NCBI GenBank assembly: GCA_948146395.1
Contig: OX411544.1
Coordinates: forward strand, 54,823,933-54,887,932
Source: Fragum whitleyi
Taxonomy: Eukaryota; Mollusca; Bivalvia; Cardiida; Cardiidae
DNA length: 64,000 nucleotides
Direction: 5' to 3'
Shown here: positions 14,126 to 23,010 of the stretch, in pieces
How positions within the stretch are numbered: the first letter of the stretch is position 1
Layout of the letters: every line of letters starts with the position of its first letter
Position numbers and translations under genes: made by a program
The notes under the pieces: generated by a model
Database searches by the model: none
The model's input: the letters and a program-made list of their open reading frames with translations, nothing else
What the model was told of the DNA's origin: nothing

Positions 14126-14309
14126 GCAAGTCACAAAAAAGAAGGGGAAACTCTTTGTAAAAGAAGCAAAAATCATCCCCACAAAAATTAGTGAGAAAGT
14201 GTAACATTAGCATGAAAACGTTGTGAAGGACATTGGCCAATTAAAAAATATTATGCAAGCATATATTTCCTAAATTAAGCTTTAGACGAAAGTGTAGATA
14301 TATCAAAAA

Positions 14310-14374
14310 GTAAGTGCAACACTATTGTAAGTGTCTATTTTCATATATACACTTAAAATAGTTTTGCACTGACC
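14310..14374 (+). mobile_element. Hairpin MITE remnant, GTGCAACACTATTGTAAG family (copy A)
   Basis: Inverted repeat: AAGTGCAACACTATTGTAAG and TGTCTAT pair with ATACACTTAAAATAGT and TTTGCACTGACC across a short loop. The terminal word GTGCAAAACTATTGTAAGTG recurs at 39,951-40,007, 42,601-42,985, 59,653-59,722 and 62,464-62,525. No coding content; probably a tiny non-autonomous element. Confidence 0.7.
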
Positions 14375-14767
14375 TATCGAAATCAAATGATAAAGCTGTC
14401 ATTTTTTTGACATTGACCTTTTCTTTAAAGCTTTTTGGTGGATCATCAAGAAATAACAGTGGATTTACCAACCAGTGAAATTATCAAAGACTTAAACCCT
14501 GCTTTCTTTCATTCCTCCTTTATCCAACGTTATCTTAGCAGAGCTCAATACATGAAGTCATTATGAACGCTGTGTGTAGCAATAACATGCAAAATGACAC
14601 GCTTTAAGAAAATTTATCTTAAAAGTTTACATTTGTCTCGCATCTAATTTGCTTTCAAGAAAAAATAATCATTTTTATTCAATAAGCTCCACCATGCCTT
14701 GTGAAAATATAGCTTTTGTTTTTAACCAATAAATATAAATCGATCTTACACAAAAAATCACTATCAT

Positions 14768-14866
14768 ATAGGCAGTTACAACTGTTTTAGGTCTAGCCAT
14801 TTATTTTAAATAAATTAGCCATTTATATTAAATAAATGGCTCGACCTAATAGTTGTAACTGCCTAT
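14768..14866 (+). mobile_element. Long hairpin (foldback MITE), copy A
   Basis: The left arm ATAGGCAGTTACAACTG, TTTTAGGTCTAGCCATTTATT pairs with the right arm AATAAATGGCTCGACC, TAATAGTTGTAACTGCCTAT; the loop contains a duplicated AAATTAGCCATTTATATT. It is followed by AAAACTGTTTTGCACTGAG, the same end word as the other hairpins. Equivalent in copy B near 62,920-63,022. Confidence 0.75.
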
Positions 14867-15066
14867 TATAATCAATAGGCATCTAAAACTGTTTTGCACT
14901 GAGACATAGAGACATTTGCACTTAATTCCATGTACCGGTATTAACACTAACGTACGTTTGAAATTTCCAAAAAAAAACAATATCTAAAACAGTACTTATC
15001 TTATTGATACAGGTGTCAGTCGATCGCCACCACAGAGATATGTCCCCGTGATCGCCACATGGACCA

Positions 15067-15315
15067 CATACACACTCCACCAGATCTTCTGCCATTTACC
15101 ACGCTCATCAACATATACACACCCACCAGATCTTCTGCCATTTACCCCGCTCATCAACATATACACACTCCACCAGATCTTCTGCCATTTACCACGCTCA
15201 TCAACATATACACACTCCACCAAATCTTCTGCCATTTACCACGCTCATCAACATATACACATTCCCCCAGATCTTCTGCCATTTACCACGCTCATCAACA
15301 TATACACACCCCACC
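15067..15315 (+). repeat. 47-bp minisatellite, about 5 units (copy A)
   Basis: Units contain CCACCAGATCTTCTGCCATT, then TACCACGCTCATCAACATAT and ACACAC, recurring near 15,072, 15,120, 15,166, 15,213, 15,260 and 15,307. Most units carry AGATCT. Copy B (63,218-63,421) has one unit fewer. Open frames across it on both strands are artefacts of the repeat. Confidence 0.95.
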
Positions 15316-15404
15316 ATATCTTCTGACATAACTGAAACTATTCAATACAAGGAATTTCAATCTGTACCACAATATGCATATGCGTAATCGGGACATCTTT
15401 AATG

Positions 15405-15445
15405 AACAAGAGGGCCAAGATGGCCAGTATCGCTTCACTGACATT
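15405..15445 (+). mobile_element. Pearl-like 5' terminus with hairpin (copy A)
   Basis: AACAAGAGGGCCAAGATGGCC followed by AGTATCGCT. The GGGCC/GGCC inverted repeat just after AACAAGAG, followed by TCGC, matches the starts of the elements at 34,086 and 31,702. The body downstream lacks an obvious tandem core, so this is probably a decayed or single-core copy. Confidence 0.55.
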
Positions 15446-15730
15446 TAATGCCTTGCAGATTAAAAATATTCAACACTAAATTGCATTAAAAGTATTAAGC
15501 CAGGATTGTAAGTTGGTAATCATCAATTTGACAAGAAGGCCCCCTTTCAATGAAATGAAATAATTTCCAAGCGGCTTCAATGTGCCCCGATAACCATAGT
15601 CATGTGATTAGCAATACATCATTTCATGAAAATCTGTCAATATATTGACAATTTGTGATAGCAAAATGTGCATCACAAAGGCTTATTTTTTTCATGACAT
15701 GTCATATCACTCCCAAAAGAGAGGTATGTT

Positions 15731-15820
15731 TTTGGGCAAAACGCTTAATTATACATGCCCCAAGTTCACCCGGCTGTAGAATTGGATAGCAGTAGGTTTA
15801 AACCACTGCCTCTATATCAG
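15731..15820 (+). mobile_element. SINE body/3' part related to 42,064-42,227 (copy A)
   Basis: The sequence CAAGTTCACCCGGCTGTAGA, then GGATAGCAGTAGGTTTAAACC and ACTGCCTC is the same as the body of the tRNA-headed SINE at 42,064-42,227 read on its coding strand. The tRNA-like head is missing here. The copy-B equivalent is 63,831-63,920. Confidence 0.65.
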
Positions 15821-15960
15821 GGACATGAAAACACAAGATGTTCAAGAGCGATTGTATACGCTTAAGCTTTCATCGCAAATGGACTGAAATTAATCTGTAT
15901 AAAGTAAAAAGATGTGAGCTGAAAGAACATGTCCTCAGAATAATTCTGTGATATTTTGCT

Positions 15961-16310
15961 GAAATCTGACTGTTTTTAGTTTAAGAAGATTTTTTTTATA
16001 TTTCATCATTTGGGGTGTACCATTTTTTTGTGACACGACGGCCCAGAAAGTCCATGTTAGCGACCAGATCAGAATTCAAAAAAAAAAAATCTGAAAGAGC
16101 ATTCCCTAAGCACCATTCTTTTTAAGTTTGGTTGAACTCAGCCAAATAATTTCAGAGAAGACTATTTTTTTATGTTTCATCATGAGGGACCCTTTTCGGT
16201 GACGCAACAGCCTACAGAACCATTATCAACCTAATCAGAATTTTATAAAAAGACATCTGAATAATGCGAACTAGGATTTTGGAATCTATAGGAACTCAGA
16301 AGGCGACCAA
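15961..16310. other. No feature recognised
   Basis: AT-rich sequence with short A/T runs (near 16,080) and two loosely similar stretches (GTTTCATCAT...GTGACACGACGGCC near 16,005 and GTTTCATCATGAGGG...GTGACGCAACAGCC near 16,174), perhaps a decayed tandem core of about 170 bp. No coding region seen. Confidence 0.4.
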
Positions 16311-16411
16311 CACAGAATATATCGCATATGTCCCGCTGATTTTTTAACATATGATAATATTATCATTTATATGATTTTTTAAAAAAAAATCAACGGAACA
16401 TGTCCCTGTGG
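16311..16411 (+). mobile_element. Degenerate palindromic MITE, relative of 16,774-16,863
   Basis: The left end CACAGAATATATCGCATATG, then TCCCGCTGATTTTTT, faces a right end AAAAAATCAACGGAACATG, then TCCCTGTG. Order and words match the cleaner element 360 bp downstream, but the left end has lost CAGGG and I find no target-site duplication. Confidence 0.55.
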
Positions 16412-16773
16412 AATAAGTAGGATAAAGGCGATATGTGGAGTGTGACAAAAGATGTATACACTCTGTCCGCTCCCCTTTTCTATGATTTAAGCCTTGGTGA
16501 ATTACCAAGAAATAATAACTACAGCCTGAACTGTTGAATAAGCTGTGGTTTCGATGTTATGATCATTCATCAACGACATTTTTCGAGAGACGTTTTATTT
16601 CTATTACGCAATTACGTAGTGTGCGTAATTGTAGTTATGTCCTAGGTCATCATCGCCATTACAACCCTATTCAACAGTGTACAAGCTATAGTTGCAAGGT
16701 TTTGATCTACTGGTGTAGCTTTAGACGCGGAAGAGTCGTGATCAACGGCAAAACTATCGTCAGTGCATAGAAC

Positions 16774-16863
16774 CACAGGGAATTGTTCCGCTGATTATTT
16801 TTTTTCCATATATATGATAGTATCATATATATGGGAAAAAAATCAGTGGAACATATCCCTGTG
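16774..16863 (+). mobile_element. 90-bp hAT-like MITE with 8-bp target duplication
   Basis: A nearly perfect hairpin: CACAGGGAATTGTTCCGCTG ... pairs with ... CAGTGGAACATATCCCTGTG, with arms about 43 bp long. It is flanked by the direct repeat CATAGAAC at 16,766-16,773 and again at 16,864-16,871. An 8-bp target duplication next to CAGGG-type ends is the signature of the hAT superfamily. It has no coding capacity and must have been moved by a transposase encoded elsewhere. Confidence 0.85.
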
Positions 16864-16980
16864 CATAGAACTTACAATAAGTTTTCACTCAACCCTCGAA
16901 ATATAGGCCCAGCAAAATTTGGATTTTCTTCAATGATTATGTTAGAATTGTTTTCTAAACCATGACCAAGGCTTACATTT

Positions 16981-17242
16981 GTGACCCGTCACGCGAAAAG
17001 GGACCATCTGGGAACTTTGAACAATGAATTTTTGAAAAAGAGATTTTGTTCAGCATAGGTAAACTAGAAATCGCAGTTCAAAAATTCTTTCACGGGAAGG
17101 GAGATTGATCATTCTAGATTCAGAAAATTAGCAAAGTGAGAAAAGTTTCGACCCCAGTCAGTCTGCGCAATCCATGTAGTCTGACTATGGTCGACACTTT
17201 ACGTACTATCCAGATGGATGGTCCCCTTTCGCATGACGGGTC
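16981..17242 (+). mobile_element. MITE with GTGACCCGTCACGCGAAAAGG ends, copy 1
   Basis: The left end GTGACCCGTCACGCGAAAAG, then GGACCATCT, is inverted at the right end (AGATGGATGGTCCCCTTTCG, then CATGACGGGTCA). A second copy with the same interior words (CAGTCTGCGCAATCC / CTATGGTCGACACTTTACG here) lies at 40,709-40,952. Superfamily not assigned: no clear target duplication. Confidence 0.8.
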
Positions 17243-17814
17243 ATATTTATAAAAAAAATATATTTGAACTTGATAACAATTTTTAAAACGTATCCAGTTC
17301 CGAGTTCGTTCGACTCATATTTTAACTAGCTAGATCTAGGGGAACATAATACTTAATGCTTGACGATAAACAACTTAAATTATATTAAATGTAAATTATC
17401 TAAATTGTACTTACTAGAATAAAACGTTTCAGTCCGCGTCAAAGTGAAATTGAGTGCACAACCACGTGACTGGGGTTTATATAGGCATCTCAAAATCAAC
17501 TCACCGTGATCGCTCGTGCAACTCCTGAATGGGTCTTAGTGTATATTATCCTTTACCCTTCATTCCATTTTAAAGTCGCTTTTATGTATAAATCAAAGCA
17601 CTGAAAGTACTGATGGTGAACGTTTCATTATACAATGGCATTCTAGAGTGATATATTAAATTCGCTGAGAAAAGAGAAATTATACATATAAAATGATTAA
17701 GGGAAAGTGTCTCGATAAGGTTTCGGCAATTTTCACTGTAAATTCATGATTGTTTTGCATGACGAATTTGTTCTCAAGTATTACAATGAAAAAGAAAAAA
17801 GGCAGACTACTTAT

Positions 17815-19537
17815 GGGGCTGTCACACCAAAGCGTATGACACTAACGTATGCGAACGTATGCTCATACGCTGATGTACGCTAGGCATTCGTCATTTATAA
17901 GTCGCATACGTTGCAAGTACGCTGGTATACGTTGGCATACATTCTTATACGCAGAAACCCATTTTTTAAAGTTAAAAAAAATTCAGCGTATGCCAGCGTT
18001 TAAAATATACGTTAGTCATACGGTAGGCCTATGCATACGGTCAATTCACTAGAGTGTCGACTGACCGAGGTGCGTTACTCATAAGTCAAGTACGCTTGGG
18101 TTACGCTTGCATTAAATTATCATTTTTGCTGTAATTCAAGTACTACTTGTCTGTTCAAGTGTAAGGCTGTATTATTTTGTTTTCTTGTGAGAATTTTTGA
18201 GGGCAGAATCAGCTTCAGATCGCAGAGAATGAATCAAGGGCCGGACCACAATTAGAAGGAGAGAAGTTTAGATATGATAACTATATCTTCAGCAATCGGT
18301 CTTTTGAACATGTCCTACCACATAAGCGAGAGGAGCAACAGTTTTCTTGTCCATCCCCTCTGCACGACAATTCATATCTACTGACCAAAGGTCGGAAGAG
18401 CAGTGGCAATGGCGCGCTTTTAGTCCGTCCGTCAATGCGTCTGTCTGTCCTTCCGTAAATTGTATCTTGTAAAAGAATCAACAGCTCTCATTTCATTCTC
18501 TTCAAACTCATACAGAATGAATGCATCATCGTAAGGATCTATCTTTTTTGAAATTGGGCCAGATGATTTAAGTATTATGAGAAAGGGGTCTTTATATAAA
18601 CCTGAACGTTGTCACGGCAGAGTTTACCGATTTCACTGATTTCTCTTCTTTTATACACTAAATGATTGAGCCATCATTTTGAAGGATCATTCCTCTCGAA
18701 ATAGGGTCATGTCCTTCAATTTCAATCTAAATAGCTGCCTTATCACATCCGAGTTTCACTTTTTAATGGATTCCCTGTAATCTTTCGTTGAATGATTAAG
18801 CTTCAATGGGAAGATTGTTCCTGTCGAAAAAAAGAATAGCAGATCCATGCCGTATTTTGTGCATTATAGCTTTTAGGCTTAAACGAAGATTAAATTAATA
18901 TATTCATTATTATCAATATGGTTTCCAAAACAATTAAACATGTACAGAATAGTTTAACCATCATATGTGTGTGTGGCGGGGATCGCACCTTGAGCAAATG
19001 GATCTGATGCGACAAGTTTTACCGATTCAGGGATCATATCAAAATTTTGTTACAATTAACATGCCATTGACTTTAGACTAACTTTATATAGAAATGACCA
19101 TGCTCTCTAAGGGAGTCAGTAGAGCGTCTCAGACCCGCGTCATATGCCTCTTGTTTCTTTTTTGAAATTTTATCGGCTACCGTTAGACTGAAGGAACTTA
19201 GAAATACCTCAGCCATAAGATGCTCATACGATATTAATACGCTTACATTTGTTATCCATACGTTTCTCGTTCGCTTGCATACGCTACACATACGTCGATA
19301 GACGCTACCTGAACGGTGGCATACGCTAGGGCGAACATCCATGTACGTTTTATGTTCACTGCGCATACGCTTAAGATACGTTACATTACCGCTGCGTATA
19401 CGCTGGTCATTCGTCTAAGACGAAATTCGGCGGCGGCCCCTTGTTATACGCTGAAAAGTTGTGCGGAAAAGCTGAATTTCCCTATTTTTCATACGCAGGT
19501 CATACGTTACTCGCATACGCTGTAGTGTGAAAGCCCC
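17815..19537 (+). mobile_element. 1.7-kb inverted-repeat element with CATACG-rich ends
   Basis: The ends match in inverted orientation: left GGGGCTGTCACACCAAAGCG, then TATG; right, on the opposite strand, GGGGCTTTCACACTACAGCG, then TATG. Inside each end lies a subterminal field (17,829-18,045 and 19,200-19,525) crowded with CATACG/CGTATG hexamers in both orientations; I count about twenty. The interior (18,060-19,200) has no recognisable transposase, only a CCGTCC/CTGTCTGTCC run near 18,425. Flanks are TTAT before and TTTAT after, so the target duplication is unclear. Likely a non-autonomous DNA transposon in which the hexamer could be the transposase-binding site; superfamily unknown. Confidence 0.75.
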
Positions 19538-19715
19538 TTTATTCAACAGAAAACAAAGTGTAATTTTGTTTAGGTTTCGAAAATTTCGTTCACCAAAGAA
19601 TCAAGAGCATTATTTAAAAGTGTGTATTTAGGTTTAACGCCAGTTTCAACAATTTAATTAACATTGTATATACATGTATAAGACTACTCAGGCTTGTACA
19701 TAGTATACTAAGTTT

Positions 19716-20400
19716 CAGTGGCGGATCCAGGGGCCTATTTTACTAAACTTAGGGCAGAAATCAATCGTCAGTCAAAATCACAAATCGTTCCTGGTGTTTT
19801 CATTCATTGTTAAATTCTGCATTGCAATATCTCATTGGAATCGTCTTAAGAAGACAATTCCGATGAGATTATGCTTGGTAGAATTCCATATTTAGTTTCT
19901 CCTGTAGACATGGTAGAAGCATCTTTAATTTTCGACTAACGATAAAAAGGATCGAAAGATGTTTAGTAAAACCCCTGGATTTTTGTAAAGGGGGTTCGAA
20001 CATACATTAAGCGGACCTAGTCTTACACAATTTGACCCCGTATCCTGCTGAATTTGAATACACATTTATATTGTTTACATATCAACAAGACTTAACGGTT
20101 TTTACATGAATGAGGCATGATAGTCGCCCGTGGAACTCACTGTCTGATGAGTTTACAAAATCAAAACTGTACTGATTAGTTTTAGAGGCCTTTCGAACAA
20201 AATATGGAAATATAATCCAATTAAGTTTTATGTTTTGGGGCGGAAAACCCAAACAACAAACAAAATTATCAAAGGGGCGTAAGCCTATCAACGGGATCTC
20301 GAGGAACAGGTGACAGGTAAGGCAGGCAGTTTATGCAAAGACCAGACTGCACTACTGTGCAGATTGTGTTACGGGGGGGGCGGTTTTCAGGGAGAAGATT
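19716..20400 (+). repeat. Dispersed repeat (GTGGCGGATCCAGG...), interrupted copy
   Basis: Words GGCGGATCCAGG, TTTTTGTAAAGGGGGTTCGA, ACATACAT, GTCTTACACAATTTGACCCC and an AGACTGCAC...GTGCAG stretch recur in the same order at 31,130-31,480. This copy is split by the insertion at 19,728-19,978. Class unknown. Confidence 0.7.
19728..19978 (+). mobile_element. About 251-bp inverted-repeat insertion with internal hairpin
   Basis: The ends are inverted: CCAGGGGCCTATTTTACTAA, then AC, against GTTTAGTAAAACCCCTGG. In the middle (19,829-19,869) is an almost perfect hairpin, ATCTCATTGGAATCGTCTT / AAGACAATTCCGATGAGAT. The undisturbed sequence at 31,133-31,155 (GGATCCAGGATTTCTGTAAA) shows what the site looked like before insertion. 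Confidence 0.78.
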
Positions 20401-20939
20401 TTCCTAACATCATCAGTAGTAAAGTGAAAATGAGCCCCATCCTGCAAGTTTCTTGGGCAATTTAAGAAGATGGTCCCCAAAGGAACATATCAACAAAGTT
20501 TGAATAAGATTCGCAAATTTATTTAGGAAGAGATTTTTAAAGAAAATGTTTATGCATGAACAAACAATAGCTTGAGATTTGGTGGCCCAGTTATTGACAT
20601 TCCTTCAAGTTTCAAATTCGAAGCTTATCCCAACCATAGACTATGCCGGGACGACCTGCTCAACCTCGAATATTTATCCGACCCGGATCTTTACGCGACG
20701 GTCCACAAACAGATCGTCAGTTGGCGACCAAAATCTCGTAACTACAATTTTAAATTAATTCTAGATTTACGAAATTTTTTGTTGCCAATCACATGTTGAT
20801 ATCTTTAGTAATTAATGCACACGTTTAAGTAAGAGATGAAGGTAAATTTTGTCTATACAGGACACAATTCACCTTTCATCATTCACTCAAACATTTTTGC
20901 ACTGTATGTTGTTTTAACTCTCTTTATGGAGTTACAGGC
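20401..20939. other. No feature recognised
   Basis: Contains GAAGATTTTTAAAGAAAATG-type text near 20,530, common at the 3' side of pearl-like elements in this window, and otherwise unique-looking sequence. A 75-codon open frame at 20,572-20,799 has no recognisable features. Confidence 0.4.
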
Positions 20940-21226
20940 TACGAGGGTTGTCCCAGAAATTCGTGAACTTTTGCGATAAATTTTATTTGAAACGTCCGAT
21001 GAAACTAAAACTTACAAGTAATGTGGATTAATAATTTTTTTTTTCAATCTAATGTGACTACAGAGGGCTATTTTCAATACTCGCGAAGATATGAATTAGA
21101 ACTTAACACTAGTAGATCTAATTGGGCGTCGGCACAGACTATTAGCGTCGTTTAAAATACGCGAAACATCGTTTCAAAACTGAATCAATTCTAATCGTAG
21201 TAGCGTTGTTACAGGCCTTATATACT

Positions 21227-21300
21227 CACCCCCTAAGAACTGTTACAACGGACAAATACCTCTGCATGAAAACATGTTAAGGATTCGCATTGAAAACAGT
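21227..21300 (+). repeat. Left arm of a 74-bp inverted repeat (partner 28,211-28,284)
   Basis: TCACCCCCTAAGAACTGTTA, then CAACGGACAAATACCTCTGC, ATGAAAACATGTTAAGGATT, CGCATTGAAAACAGT. The reverse complement of 28,211-28,284 matches with only a few substitutions and no length change. Confidence 0.85.
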
Positions 21301-22022
21301 CACGATTTCTGTACTCACGGAAAACAAAAAACGCTACAACTTTCAAAATATATCTTTTATCAATCGAATTTAAAAAAGACAAGTGTAGCTTTTACAGTCT
21401 GATACCCCGCAAAATCATTTACTTTCATATCTTATCCTGCAAATAACTAGAACTTTGAAGATAAAAGGGAAATTAGAAGTAATGTGTGTCATTTTTCAAA
21501 GTAAAGGCATTATAAGCTTTTAGATCTTCTTTCATATTCGAAATTCATGCAATCTCAAACAATAATTCCAATTGAATAATTGGTAATAATTTTCCTCCCT
21601 ATTATCACAACTGAAAATAAAAAAATCGAAAAAAATATAATAAAATATATGTTACGGTGCATGACAGAGAGTGTTACAGTATAGTAACTACATCACTAAT
21701 ATAGGTTACAGATTCTTATGGAAAACATTTCTTATGTTTTATGTATTTGAATGGGATTTATTAGCTATTCTAGCTATGATTTCCTGTTTGTACGTATGTC
21801 TATCCGTCCGCCCGTCTGTTAAAATACACTTATTTTACCAAAAAAGTCCACAATCTCTTTCCGATTTACTTCAAACTTTCACATAATGATTATACCAATA
21901 TCAGAAGGAAACAACAAAAAATATTTGGTTACAATATGCTCGTTTTAGCATTAGAGCCAGGGCGGTGAAGTATTAATGCAAAAAGAGCCTTATGATAATT
22001 GGTGAAATTATCCCAACCATTG
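21301..22022. other. No gene; short CCGTCCGCCCGTCTG remnant
   Basis: AT-rich. Near 21,790-21,860 there is GTCTATCCGTCCGCCCGTCT followed by words such as CTTTCCGATTTACTTCAAAC, the reverse strand of the pearl-like tail style seen elsewhere here. No coding region seen. Confidence 0.4.
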
Positions 22023-22033
22023 AACTCAAATTT

Positions 22034-22150
22034 AAGAACTGGTTCGATATCTAGTACAAGAAGTTCAAGAACCAGTTCTAGAACTGGTTCAAGAGCTAGT
22101 TCGACTGTTCTTGAATTGCCAATACACGTTCTAGAACCAGTTCTTGAACT
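22034..22150 (+). repeat. Cluster of AGAACTGGTTC palindromic words
   Basis: Repeated, inverted copies of AGAACTGGTTC/GAACCAGTTCT near 22,034, 22,068, 22,080 and 22,131, including the exact 22-bp palindrome made of GAACCAGTTCT followed by AGAACTGGTTC at about 22,069-22,090. AACCAGTT/AACTGGTT resembles grainyhead-type binding sites, but nothing else supports a regulatory role; a decayed inverted-repeat element is equally possible. Confidence 0.5.
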
Positions 22151-22958
22151 TTTCGCAGGGAAGGAGGCGTTAGAGCGTCCCAGGCTTCGTGGCCGTCCTG
22201 TGATTTCGAAAAACTTTAATTCGGCGGGTCTATCCTCTCAGAAAATATTTTAGATCAGAGCATGGCTAGCTGTTTTGACCTTTTTTTGTACAAATCTCGG
22301 AGATAGTTCAGAAGGTTTGATTGACTTTTTATATAGATCGAATAAAGGTTCTTTTCCCTTCAATTCAAATAAGTGTCCATTTTCAACCAAAATGCAAATC
22401 AGGACATTTTTGTGCTTAGGTTTATATTTTTGAATAAATCCACTTCAGGGTTATATTTTCCTGGATTTCAAAAGCAAATTTAACTACGCACTTGGCTGAT
22501 GGTACCCATTTGTAAACAGGTCTAGGTATAAAATAGTTACCACGACCCATTTATTACCTTTTTTTGAATACAGCAAAAGTAGATTCATATTGGAAAGTTT
22601 CATACTGGAGAAATGCTGAGGGAACAATTGTAACACCGTCATTTGTAGAAGAGATTTAAACCGATGATTTTGAGAATGTCCAACCCATTTCGATTTGGGG
22701 ATTTTAAGCTTACACTTTCTCGACAAGATACCTTTCATTTAAAGCAGGTGAATGTTTTACGATGTTGATTAGACTACCATGTATAGGCATTCGTATAATT
22801 AACATTTGCAAGTGCTTTCTTATCCAGATATAATTAATAGGAGGATGGAAGGCATACTGTTTTTCATAAATTAACAAAAGTGCCATCGTCACAAAATACG
22901 CCGCAACTTTGCTGCTGTTTCACGAAATTAATTGTAGACACTACTTATTTTGACAGAA
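22151..22958. other. No feature recognised
   Basis: AT-rich sequence between the palindromic cluster and the PLE. Short open frames exist on both strands (84 codons or fewer) without recognisable motifs. Nothing here matches the sequence on the other side of the PLE palindrome. Confidence 0.4.
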
Positions 22959-23010
22959 CCAAATTGAAAATATAATATCACAATTTTTTTTCCGAAGGGA
23001 ATAGAATAAA

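Larger units (their letters stand above)
8746..15960 (+). repeat. Flank of array 1: copy A of a large direct duplication
   Basis: From the array edge onward this sequence is colinear with 56,130-64,000. Matching landmarks include the 44-bp minisatellite, TTTGCCACAAATTTGCAGC, the GGGGGGG-rich stretch, the AGGGGAAACT repeats and the 47-bp minisatellite. The offset between copies grows from about 47,385 to about 48,100 bp because copy B has extra segments. The match reaches the right edge of the window, so the true duplication is longer. Stretches not annotated separately (9,507-10,700, 10,770-11,950, 12,000-12,920) are AT-rich and I see no gene in them. Confidence 0.93.

Noticed and set aside
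14996..15331. Open frames on both strands with repeated ICHLPRSSTYTH-type peptides (also 63,199-63,492)
   Set aside because: They are translations of the 47-bp minisatellite; several frames are open because the unit lacks stops.
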